From Actinomycetota bacterium (GTDB taxonomy: Bacteria > Actinomycetota > Humimicrobiia > Humimicrobiales > Humimicrobiaceae): a stretch of DNA of 25,693 bases. Below the pieces are notes generated by a model that was not told where the DNA came from, searched no databases, and saw only the letters and a list, made by a program, of their open reading frames with translations. This document shows positions 14,920-22,421 of this stretch, one piece after another. A program made the translations under genes and the position numbers. Position 1 is the stretch's first letter. Each line of letters opens with the position of its first letter. The DNA lies in NCBI GenBank assembly GCA_003563375.1, contig PWSB01000152.1, positions 1 to 25,693 on the forward strand. The letters run 5' to 3'.

Positions 14920-15921
14920 ATGACACCCTACCAGAGAGTTATGAACCGCCTTGAAGGAAAGAAGGTGGATAAAATACCTAACCTTAATATCATAATGACT
15001 TTTGCAGCTAAATATATTGACATACCTTATTCGAAATATGCAACTGACTATAGGTACCTTGTCGAAGGAAATATACGCTGTTGTGATGATTTTGGAATCG
15101 ACATGTTGTCTGCGATATCTGATCCTTGCAGAGAGCTTCATGATTTTGGGGCAAATATTATTTTCCCCCCGGATGGTGTGCCTGTCTGCAAGGATTTCCT
15201 TATAAAGAAACATTCAGATCTAGAAAAGATAAAATTAAAGGATCCACTTAAAGGCAAGAGGATGCTGGACAGGATCAAGGCTGTCCAGCTTTTCAGACAA
15301 AGAGCTGGAGGCTATTATCCAGTTCTGGGGTGGCTTGAAGGAGCATTTGCTGAAGCAGCAAACCTTAGAGGTTTGACAGACCTGCTAATAGATATTATAG
15401 ATGCTCCGGATTTCAGCACTGAACTTCTAGAACTGTGTGCCGAGCAGGCGATAAGGTTTGGCAAAGAACAGATAAACGCAGGGGCCGACTTTATTGGCAT
15501 GGGTGATTCTGCAGCATCCCTGATAGGCCCAGAACACTACGGCAAATTTGTATTGCCCTATGAGCAGAAAATAATAAGGACATTTCATGATATGGGGGCT
15601 AAAGTAAAGCTGCATATATGCGGAGATATCTCTAATATACTTGAACTGGTGAGCCGGACCGGAGCAGATATCATTGATATAGACTGGATGGTTGATTTTA
15701 AAAAAGCTATAAAAACACTTGGTAGCAAATCTTCAGCCAGCGGAAATTTTGACCCCATGATATTGCTGAGTGGTGATGAGGCAAGGGTAGTTGAAGAGAT
15801 CAAAAGGTGCATAGAGGAATCTGATTCAAATACCTTTATAGCGGCAGGATGCGAAGTACCTACCAATACGCCAGTAAAAATTATGGAAAAAATGAATATG
15901 GTACTCAAAAGGCATACATAG
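14920..15921 (+). CDS. Uroporphyrinogen decarboxylase-fold (MtaA/CmuA-like) methyltransferase family protein
   Basis: 333-residue UroD-fold protein of the branch that transfers methyl groups to or from corrinoid proteins, rather than true haem-pathway HemE. A zinc-site pattern typical of MtaA/CmuA enzymes is visible: His232 and Cys234 in LHICGD, and Cys311 in AAGCEVPTNTP. MTPYQRVMNRLEGKKVDKIP is the usual N-terminus of this group. The gene begins at ATG 14920 behind GGAG with an 8-nt spacer. No corrinoid protein, reductive activator or other methyltransferase partner lies nearby, so acceptor and donor are unknown. HemE is unlikely given the Cys ligands and the absence of other haem genes. Confidence 0.85.
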   Translation: MTPYQRVMNRLEGKKVDKIPNLNIIMTFAAKYIDIPYSKYATDYRYLVEGNIRCCDDFGIDMLSAISDPCRELHDFGANIIFPPDGVPVCKDFLIKKHSDLEKIKLKDPLKGKRMLDRIKAVQLFRQRAGGYYPVLGWLEGAFAEAANLRGLTDLLIDIIDAPDFSTELLELCAEQAIRFGKEQINAGADFIGMGDSAASLIGPEHYGKFVLPYEQKIIRTFHDMGAKVKLHICGDISNILELVSRTGADIIDIDWMVDFKKAIKTLGSKSSASGNFDPMILLSGDEARVVEEIKRCIEESDSNTFIAAGCEVPTNTPVKIMEKMNMVLKRHT

Positions 15922-16072
15922 ATAGGCCCATTTTTTTGCCCACAGAACTTATGGGAAGATTTCGGTATTATCGTTTAATTTTTCAATATCGGATATATTT
16001 AACTTTAATAAAAATTTTAAGGTAAGGCATGTAGGCTCGAGCTTTAAAATATCTATTGCAAAGGAGAGAAGA

Positions 16073-16489
16073 ATGATTTATGGAAAAGAGATAAGCTTAA
16101 CCACAGAAGGTTTTTCAGATATAAAGGATATTACTAGCCAAGTAAACCATGTAATCAGCGATTCCAAGATAAAGGAGGGTATTGCAAGCATTAGTGTAAT
16201 CGGTTCTACGGCTTCTATTTCCACCATGGAATTTGAACCTGCCCTTGCTGAAGATATAAAGGATCAGCTAGAAGAATTTATTCCTAAAAAAAAGATCACC
16301 AGGCATTCCCAGACATGGGGGGATGATAATGGTTTTTCACATATAAGGTCCACGTTTTTAGGTCCCGGTATTGTCATTCCGTTCAAGGACAGCAGCCTAA
16401 TCCTAGGTTCATGGCAGCAGATCGTGGTGATAGACCATGATAACCGGCCAAGAAACAGGAAGGTATATGTCCAGATTATAGGGGAATAA
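16073..16489 (+). CDS. YjbQ-family (UPF0047) protein
   Basis: 138-residue cytoplasmic protein of the YjbQ/UPF0047 family. Some members show weak thiamine-phosphate synthase activity, but the physiological role is unsettled. Family marks: FSDIKDITSQVNHVISDSKI near the N-terminus, SISVIGSTASISTMEFEP (usually 'hTTaaltinE'), GFSHIRSTFLGPGIVIPF, and LILGSWQQIVVIDHDNRPRNR close to the C-terminus. Length is normal. ATG 16073 has AAGGAG 6 nt upstream. It is preceded by a 151-bp AT-rich spacer with no clear promoter boxes. Neighbours (UroD-like enzyme, SAM methyltransferase) do not indicate a shared pathway. Confidence 0.9.
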   Translation: MIYGKEISLTTEGFSDIKDITSQVNHVISDSKIKEGIASISVIGSTASISTMEFEPALAEDIKDQLEEFIPKKKITRHSQTWGDDNGFSHIRSTFLGPGIVIPFKDSSLILGSWQQIVVIDHDNRPRNRKVYVQIIGE

Positions 16490-16553
16490 ACTTTTTTATA
16501 TTTTTAATTTATAATTTAACATAGCTTTTTTATTATTATCATCAATAAAAAAC

Positions 16554-17063
16554 ATGAATTTTTTTGAAAAAGTCGGGATAAGGATAGGACAGAACATCCT
16601 TGATTTTGGCTGCGGCAGAGGCAAATATACGATCTCTTTGGCAAAGGCTATTGGCAACGGCATGGTGTATGCTATGGACAAAAACAAGTCAGCTATTGAG
16701 AACCTGAAAAAAAACATCTATATCCAGAAACTCGGCAATATTAAAATAATCTATTCAAAAGAAAAGGTAAAGATCCCTCTTGGCAATAGGATCCTGGATG
16801 TTGTCTTTTTTTATGATCTGTTTTCATATTTGGAAGAAAATGAGAGGGAAAAATTATTATTGGAAGCAAACAGGGTTTTAAAAAAAGGGGGGCTCCTTTC
16901 TGTCTATCCTAAAGATATCAAGCCAGCTTATATAGAAAAAGCGCTAGGAAAATATAATTTTTTCTTGGAAGCAGAACTAAGCGCCGGCACGCTTGTGTAT
17001 AATGGAGAGCCCGTGGAAGACGCCATTATGAACTTCAGAAAGACCAGCAGTATAATAGGCTAG
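16554..17063 (+). CDS. Class I SAM-dependent methyltransferase
   Basis: 169-residue Rossmann-like methyltransferase. Motif I is NILDFGCGRGKYT (residues 14-26), motif II the acidic VYAMDKN, motif IV around DVVFFYDLFSYL, and post-motif NRVLKKGGLLSVY. The protein is short: it starts directly at the SAM-binding core and lacks the N-terminal cap many relatives carry. The frame is open only back to a TAA at 16512, with no other usual start codon, so ATG 16554 is the best choice, although no ribosome site is seen in the very AT-rich 64 bp upstream. Substrate unknown; small-molecule methyltransferase most likely. Confidence 0.8.
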   Translation: MNFFEKVGIRIGQNILDFGCGRGKYTISLAKAIGNGMVYAMDKNKSAIENLKKNIYIQKLGNIKIIYSKEKVKIPLGNRILDVVFFYDLFSYLEENEREKLLLEANRVLKKGGLLSVYPKDIKPAYIEKALGKYNFFLEAELSAGTLVYNGEPVEDAIMNFRKTSSIIG

Positions 17064-17092
17064 AGCCTAATCAATCCTTATAAATATCTTAG

Positions 17093-17121
17093 TTGACATG
17101 CCTTCTTATATTTTCTAGTAT
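17093..17121 (+). promoter_or_regulatory. Sigma-70-type promoter for the MATE exporter gene
   Basis: A perfect TTGACA at 17093-17098, a 17-bp spacer, then TAGTAT at 17116-17121 (4 of 6 consensus bases). Transcription would begin near 17128, giving a leader of roughly 37 nt before ATG 17165. This is one of the two best promoter matches in the window. Confidence 0.65.
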
Positions 17122-17164
17122 TCTGATATTTGCATAATAAAGTTATTATTAGAATAAGCTGCAG

Positions 17165-18544
17165 ATGGACAAGGTAAACCAGAATATCCAGCATCTGGAA
17201 AAAAAGAGGATAGGCCCCCTTTTGGCGAAGCTTGCCATACCTACTACCATTGGATTGGTAGCCAACAGCCTATATAACATCGTAGATACCATATTTATAG
17301 GCAGAGGTGTAGGCACCCTGGCTATAGCTGGGGTGGGAATAGTGTTTCCCATACAGATGATAATAATGGCATTGGCCCAGCTTATTGGCCTTGGTGCCGC
17401 TTCAATGGTATCCAGAAGCCTGGGTAAAAAAAATTATGAACATGCAGCCCGGGTGGCAGGCAATTCTTTTTTGGCCATAAGCATTCTCGGTATTATATTA
17501 ACCGTTTTAGTATTTATTTTTATGGCCCCTCTTTTAAGATTGTTCGGGGCGACTGAAAATATATTTCCGTACGCTTATGATTATCTGTCTGTTATATCTT
17601 TCGGCTTCATATTTTTTCCATTCTTGGTATCCACCAATAATGTAATTAGGGCTGAAGGGGATGCAAAAAATTCAATGATAATAATGCTTCTGGCCACAGT
17701 CTTAAATATCATTCTAGATCCCATATTTATATTTGTACTTGGGATGGGAATAAGGGGCGCAGCTCTTGCAACCGTTATCTCCCAGTTTATAGGCTTTACG
17801 TATGCCATCTCCTATTATTTTTTGCTGAGAAGAAGCTCCCTTACTATTAGGTTAAATCATTTAAAACCCGAACTAGCAATATTGAAAGAGATGAGCAGCC
17901 TTGGTTTTGCATCTTTTATAAAACAGGTGAGCATGAGTTTGCTTATCATAATAGTAAATAATTCATTAAAGATATATGGAGGGGACATAGCCATAGCAGC
18001 GGCCAGTGTAATCATAAGGATACTTATGTTTATCACCATGCCCCTTTTTGGGATTGTAGCTGCAGCACAGCCCATGGTCGCTTATAATTATGGAGCAAAT
18101 AATATGGGCAGGGTAAAAGAATCAATAAAAATATCCGTTCTTTCAACAGCGGCAATAGGCGGTTTTTTCTTTGTAATACTTATGGTCTCGCCTGCTCAGA
18201 TCATCGGGCTTTTCAGCAATGATGCCCGTCTGGTTTCTATGGCTGTATTTCCGCTTCGGATGGTAATAATGTTTTTCCCCCTTATCGGTTTTCAGGTTAT
18301 AGGTGCAGGGTTTTTCCAGTCTATCGGTAAAGCGGTACCTTCTATAATCTTGTCTTTGAGCAGGCAGATACTTTTTTTAATACCCCTAATACTTTTTCTT
18401 CCAATGGCTATGGGTATTACAGGGATATGGATTTCTTTCCCCATCGCAGATCTTTTAGCCATAGGGATTACTGGCATCCTATTATACAGGGAATTTAAAT
18501 CTATCGATAAGCTTGATATAGAACCAGTTTACCAAAAAGCATAG
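17165..18544 (+). CDS. MATE-family multidrug/cation exporter
   Basis: 459-residue inner-membrane antiporter of the MATE family, which exports drugs or metabolites against sodium or proton gradients. About twelve hydrophobic segments are arranged in two homologous halves. The N-terminal run GPLLAKLAIPTTIGLVANSL then YNIVDTIFIGRGVG is the family hallmark, and the second half repeats it less exactly (SSLGFASFIKQVSMSLLIII...NNSLKIYGG). FGIVAAAQPMVAYNYGA is another conserved MATE stretch. Length is normal. ATG 17165 has no convincing ribosome site but follows the promoter at 17093-17121, which suggests a single-gene transcript. The exported substrate cannot be predicted. Confidence 0.93.
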   Translation: MDKVNQNIQHLEKKRIGPLLAKLAIPTTIGLVANSLYNIVDTIFIGRGVGTLAIAGVGIVFPIQMIIMALAQLIGLGAASMVSRSLGKKNYEHAARVAGNSFLAISILGIILTVLVFIFMAPLLRLFGATENIFPYAYDYLSVISFGFIFFPFLVSTNNVIRAEGDAKNSMIIMLLATVLNIILDPIFIFVLGMGIRGAALATVISQFIGFTYAISYYFLLRRSSLTIRLNHLKPELAILKEMSSLGFASFIKQVSMSLLIIIVNNSLKIYGGDIAIAAASVIIRILMFITMPLFGIVAAAQPMVAYNYGANNMGRVKESIKISVLSTAAIGGFFFVILMVSPAQIIGLFSNDARLVSMAVFPLRMVIMFFPLIGFQVIGAGFFQSIGKAVPSIILSLSRQILFLIPLILFLPMAMGITGIWISFPIADLLAIGITGILLYREFKSIDKLDIEPVYQKA

Positions 18545-18664
18545 CCTCATTAATTGAAAATAGATGAAAGATATTCAAATACCATACTTTTTAACTTGTG
18601 AAAAATATTATAAAATATCAATATTCGCTAAAGACTGTTAAAGAGCTAACCTATATTTGAGACC

Positions 18665-18671
18665 AAGGAGG
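18665..18671 (+). promoter_or_regulatory. Ribosome binding site that fixes a CTG start
   Basis: AAGGAGG is a full Shine-Dalgarno sequence 4 nt before CTG 18676. The same 4-nt spacing separates AGGAGG from TTG 20831 and from ATG 24028 in the same locus. No ATG, GTG or TTG in this frame lies between this site and TTG 18745. Confidence 0.7.
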
Positions 18672-18675
18672 AATA

Positions 18676-19728
18676 CTGAAAAAGCTGCTGGCCGATTTAA
18701 ATAAAAGTGACCTTGATGTCTTCAAGGATGAGTTTTTTAATTTTTTGCCTGAAAAGATTATAGATTGCCATGTGCATCTTTGGAAAAAAGATTTTCTTAC
18801 TGGAAAAATATCTCATGCCCGAAAAGAGGGAGTCCCTTTTTTAGACAGCAGCATTATCGATGGGTTCGCTTATGAGGATTTTTTAGATATCGGGAAAAAG
18901 CTTTTTCCGGGAAAGGGATACTGCGGATTATTTTTTGGATTGCCTCTCATAGAGGTCAATTTAAAAACAATGAACAGCTATATCTCTGATGTCTGCAAAA
19001 AAAACGGCAGCCGGGGCCTTTTTATACCTTATCCCGACTTGGAAAATATACCTTCCTCTTTTTTTGAAAATAAGTTTATAGGCTTTAAACCATACCCAGA
19101 CCTGGTGAATCCTAAAGACCGCCCAAAAATGAATATCGATGTTAGTATATTTGATTTTATACCAACCAAGGTTTTTGAGTTTTCTCAAGAATACGGCCTT
19201 ATAATTCTGATACATCTACCCAGAATAGGCAGGTTGAACGATAAAAAAAATATAGAAGAGATAAGAGAGATATGCAGAAGATACCCGAACATAAAAGTAA
19301 TACTTGCCCATGCTGGAAGGTCATATTGCTATAGTGATATTATAGACAGCATCACATATCTAAAAGACCTGGAAAACCTTTATGTGGATACGGCTATGAT
19401 CAATAGTTTCTCTGTTATTGATGTGCTGATAAACGAGCTCGGTGTTGAAAAAATCTTATATGGGAGCGATCTATCCGTATCAGCTATAAAGGGAAAAAAT
19501 GTGGATATAAACAACAAGCACTATTTTATTACAAGTACCCCCAGGGCCTGGAGCCTTTCTTCACCCAAAATAGATATAAATAATATGACTTTTTTCATTT
19601 ATGAGACCATAAGGGCCATAAGGGTGGCTTCTAAAATTAACAGGCTGAGCAAAGAGCATATAGATAAAATATTTTATTTGAACACAAAAAATCTCATAGA
19701 CGATATCTTGTTAAATACCAAGGTGTAA
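18676..19728 (+). CDS. Amidohydrolase-family (amidohydrolase-2 type) metal-dependent hydrolase, CTG start
   Basis: TIM-barrel metal hydrolase; relatives act as lactonases, decarboxylases or amidases. Metal ligands expected of the family are present: the HxH pair in IIDCHVHL (His32, His34), His in LIILIHLPR, His in KVILAHAGRSY and Asp in ILYGSDLS. The frame is open from 18661 after a TGA. The first ordinary start is TTG 18745, with no ribosome site and only five residues ahead of the HxH strand. A full AAGGAGG lies before CTG 18676, which gives 350 residues and a sensible N-terminal helix (KKLLADLNKSDLDVF). I therefore start at CTG; ATA 18673 is too close to the site. It is followed 12 bp later by the Gfo/Idh/MocA gene, so a sugar lactone is a reasonable guess for its substrate (inference). 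Confidence 0.82.
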   Translation: MKKLLADLNKSDLDVFKDEFFNFLPEKIIDCHVHLWKKDFLTGKISHARKEGVPFLDSSIIDGFAYEDFLDIGKKLFPGKGYCGLFFGLPLIEVNLKTMNSYISDVCKKNGSRGLFIPYPDLENIPSSFFENKFIGFKPYPDLVNPKDRPKMNIDVSIFDFIPTKVFEFSQEYGLIILIHLPRIGRLNDKKNIEEIREICRRYPNIKVILAHAGRSYCYSDIIDSITYLKDLENLYVDTAMINSFSVIDVLINELGVEKILYGSDLSVSAIKGKNVDINNKHYFITSTPRAWSLSSPKIDINNMTFFIYETIRAIRVASKINRLSKEHIDKIFYLNTKNLIDDILLNTKV

Positions 19729-19740
19729 AGGAGCTATGGA

Positions 19741-20784
19741 ATGAAGAAATTTAATATAGGGGTTATTGGCCTGGGAATGGGCAGCACTGTTTTAGAGATA
19801 AACAATATAACGGAAAGTGGCCTTGAAGTAGTAGGCATTTGTGATAAAGATTTAAAAAAAGCCAGGAACTGCCAGCAGAGTTATGGGATTAAATACCTGA
19901 CAGATAATTATGAAGAGCTGGTTGAAAATAATGAGATTGACATCATCGCTGTTTTCTCTCCGGACCATCTTCATGCAGAGCATTGTATAGCTGCTCTTGA
20001 AAACGGAAAGCATGTGATCTGCACCAAGCCTATGGTAACAGGTTTGGAAGATGCTAAAAAGATCGTAAAACTGGTTGATGATAGAAAACTAAAATTTCTG
20101 GTTGGCCAGACTATGCGTTATGAGCCTCAATTTAAGACCATAAAAAAGGTTTATGATGATAAAGAACTTGGCGACATAATCTCGGCAGAAGCTCATTATG
20201 TACATGATATGAGGCCTGTTTTTAAGATGACCCCTTGGAGGCTTAAAGTCCCCCAGGACCTAATGTATGGAGGGGTATGCCATCCAGTTGATGTTTTGCG
20301 ATGGTTTCTGGGTGATGTACAGGAAGTCTTTGCATATTCTAACAGGGGAAAATTGGAACCGGAGTATCAGATAGACGGGAATTTCATGTTGAATCTAAAA
20401 TTCAAAAACGGGATTATTGGGAGGATACTGGGCCTGTATGATATAGTCCATCCTCCTATGCCTATGATGGGGGTAAGTATCTTTGGCAGTAGGGGCAGTG
20501 CCATAGGCAGTTTTTCTGATAAATTGGGCGGTGAAGTAAAAATAGTTTTTGATAAATTTGAAGAAAAAGTGGAGAGCAGGTCGGTTTTTCCTCCCGAAAC
20601 AGAAGGTGCATATGGGCATGGTGCTACAGTGATAAGGTATTTGAAACACTTTGAATACTGCTTGAAAAATGACCAGGCTCCTGATCCAGATGTCCGCCAG
20701 GGGGCAAAATCAATATCTGTATGTTCAGCAGCCTGGGAGTCGATTAAAACAGGCTTACCGGTCAAGGTCTTAAATGATTTTTAA
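19741..20784 (+). CDS. Gfo/Idh/MocA-family oxidoreductase
   Basis: 347-residue NAD(P)-dependent sugar or inositol dehydrogenase. The N-terminal Rossmann motif is IGVIGLGMGS with an acidic strand end (GICDKD). The conserved Lys lies in CTKPMVTGLEDAKK (usually EKP), and the catalytic region reads GGVCHPVDVLRWFLGD with the family's His/Asp pair. The C-terminal half is the usual beta-sheet dimer and substrate domain. AAAGGAG with a 7-nt spacer precedes ATG 19741, 12 bp after the amidohydrolase stop. Oxidation of an aldose or inositol to a lactone or ketone, followed by ring opening by the upstream hydrolase, is the simplest joint reading. The exact sugar is unknown. Confidence 0.92.
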   Translation: MKKFNIGVIGLGMGSTVLEINNITESGLEVVGICDKDLKKARNCQQSYGIKYLTDNYEELVENNEIDIIAVFSPDHLHAEHCIAALENGKHVICTKPMVTGLEDAKKIVKLVDDRKLKFLVGQTMRYEPQFKTIKKVYDDKELGDIISAEAHYVHDMRPVFKMTPWRLKVPQDLMYGGVCHPVDVLRWFLGDVQEVFAYSNRGKLEPEYQIDGNFMLNLKFKNGIIGRILGLYDIVHPPMPMMGVSIFGSRGSAIGSFSDKLGGEVKIVFDKFEEKVESRSVFPPETEGAYGHGATVIRYLKHFEYCLKNDQAPDPDVRQGAKSISVCSAAWESIKTGLPVKVLNDF

Positions 20785-20830
20785 TATATTATTTTATTGT
20801 ATTAATCAAAGCAGGAATTAAGGAGGAAAA

Positions 20831-22210
20831 TTGCGTCCCAGGATAGGATTGTTATTGTTGTATCTTGAGCTCTACGACCAGGTCTTGCCGGAACTAAGGG
20901 ACAGGCTAAGCTGTTTTTCTAAAAAGATAGCGGATGGATTTAAAAAAAAGGGTATTTTTGTGATAACCTCTGAAATCTGCAGATTAAAGGAGGAGTTTGG
21001 CAGTGCAATTCGTAATTTTGAAGCTGAAGATGTAGATGCTATAGTAACCCTCCATCTTGCTTATTCGCCTTCGCTTGAATGCGCTCACATACTAGCAAAA
21101 ACTGACAAGCCTTTGATTGTTCTGGATACTACGCCTGATTATAGTTTTAACATCGAGGCTGGCCCTGATGACATCATGGCAAACCACGGCATACACGGAG
21201 TCCAGGATCTTTGCAATATGCTTACCCGGTTAAATAAGGATTTCTTCATAGAGGCCGGCCATTGGAAGGATGATGAGGCATTGGACAGGGCGGCAGCCAG
21301 AATAAGGGGGGCCCTGGCAGCTAAAAATTTTAAAAATTCTAAGATCGGCAGTATAGGGGGTTATTTTAAAGGAATGGGAGATTTTAGCATAGACAGTGAG
21401 TCCTTAAGCAAGACATTTGGCCTTCAGACCATATATTTTGACCCTAAACAAATAAAGGATATTGATTCATCCATTGATGCCAGCATAATAGAAAAAGAAT
21501 CGGAAGAACTTAAAAATAAGTATAAGAGCAAATTAAATAATGAGGAGTCCCTCCCAAATTCTGTAAAGAGCGGCCTGATTATAAGGAAATGGGTAAAAGA
21601 TAATAATCTCAATGGTTTCAGCTTCAACTTTTCAAAGACAGACAGAAAAATGGGTTTTAAGACCCTTCCTTTTATGGAAGCAGGGCTCTCTATGGCTAGA
21701 GGGATAGGTTACGCTGGCGAGGGGGACGTTCTGACAGCATGCCTGGTAGGAGCTTTATCCAGAGTTTTTTCCAAAACAACATTCACTGAGATGTTTTGCC
21801 CTGACTGGGAAGGGGGATCCATATTTATGAGCCATATGGGTGAGGCAAATCCAGATCTTTTAGCAGAACCTTTGATGGTAGAGAAGGAAATCCCTTTTAT
21901 AGACACCGAAGACCCTGTACTTATTGCAGGAAGATTTAAACCTGGGCCGGCAATTCTGGCAAACCTTGCCCCATTGGGGGGGGACAAGTATAGGTTTTTG
22001 GTTTGTGAGGGAAAGATGCTGGAAGTCGATAATAGGAAATTGAAAGATACTATAAGAGGATGGTTTAAGCCAAATAAAAGGGTGCCTGATTTTTTAAAAG
22101 ATTATTCCCAATACGGAGGCACGCATCATCTCGCTATGGTATACGGGGATCTATCCAGGGAGATGTCTACCCTTGGGAGGATAATGGGCTGGGAAGTTAT
22201 AAATATTTAA
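20831..22210 (+). CDS. L-fucose/L-arabinose isomerase-family protein, TTG start
   Basis: 459-residue protein of the fucose/arabinose isomerase-like superfamily, whose enzymes convert aldoses to ketoses with a divalent metal. The N-terminal Rossmann-like part has RIGLLLLYLELYD and EDVDAIVTLHLAYSPS. The core carries the diagnostic GIGYAGEGDVLTACLVGAL and FTEMFCPDWEGGSIFMSHMGE with candidate metal-binding Glu and Asp, and the C-terminus has GGTHHLAMVYGD with the conserved His pair. The start is TTG 20831 with AGGAGG 4 nt upstream; no ATG serves. It is more divergent than classical AraA/FucI, and many such 'isomerase-like' proteins have unproven activity. It follows the oxidoreductase by 46 bp and precedes the sugar ABC importer, so it probably acts on the imported sugar (inference). 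Confidence 0.85.
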   Translation: MRPRIGLLLLYLELYDQVLPELRDRLSCFSKKIADGFKKKGIFVITSEICRLKEEFGSAIRNFEAEDVDAIVTLHLAYSPSLECAHILAKTDKPLIVLDTTPDYSFNIEAGPDDIMANHGIHGVQDLCNMLTRLNKDFFIEAGHWKDDEALDRAAARIRGALAAKNFKNSKIGSIGGYFKGMGDFSIDSESLSKTFGLQTIYFDPKQIKDIDSSIDASIIEKESEELKNKYKSKLNNEESLPNSVKSGLIIRKWVKDNNLNGFSFNFSKTDRKMGFKTLPFMEAGLSMARGIGYAGEGDVLTACLVGALSRVFSKTTFTEMFCPDWEGGSIFMSHMGEANPDLLAEPLMVEKEIPFIDTEDPVLIAGRFKPGPAILANLAPLGGDKYRFLVCEGKMLEVDNRKLKDTIRGWFKPNKRVPDFLKDYSQYGGTHHLAMVYGDLSREMSTLGRIMGWEVINI

Positions 22211-22266
22211 TTAGCAAAATAGAATTTTCCAGACCCTAAGAATTCATCTTTGATGCTTGATTTTAA

Positions 22267-22294
22267 TTGACTCAAAAGAAGAATATGATAAAAT
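22267..22294 (+). promoter_or_regulatory. Promoter of the sugar ABC transporter genes
   Basis: TTGACT at 22267-22272, 16-bp spacer, then TAAAAT at 22289-22294 preceded by TG at 22286-22287, giving an extended -10. The predicted transcript has a leader of about 120 nt before ATG 22422 and would run over the palindrome at 22314-22334. Confidence 0.6.
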
Positions 22295-22313
22295 ATTATT
22301 GTTTTTTAAAACC

Positions 22314-22334
22314 AAATTTCATAATATGAAATTT
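22314..22334. promoter_or_regulatory. 21-bp palindrome, likely repressor operator
   Basis: Perfect inverted repeat with 9-bp arms, AAATTTCAT and ATGAAATTT, around a 3-bp centre. It begins 19 bp after the -10 box of the promoter at 22267-22294, so a protein bound here would block transcription start or early elongation. Size and symmetry fit a dimeric regulator. No sugar-type regulator gene is in the window, so the binding protein is unknown. Confidence 0.5.
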
Positions 22335-22421
22335 AACAAGAATATCATTTACAAAATATTTATAACCATCCGGTTAGCCTAGAAGGGGCTATTCAAAAAT
22401 ATACCAAGGATTTTGCAGGCT

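Noticed and set aside
17056..17069. TAGGC-TAGA-GCCTA hairpin at the end of the methyltransferase gene as terminator
   Set aside because: Only five pairs and no T-run after it; it also overlaps the stop codon.
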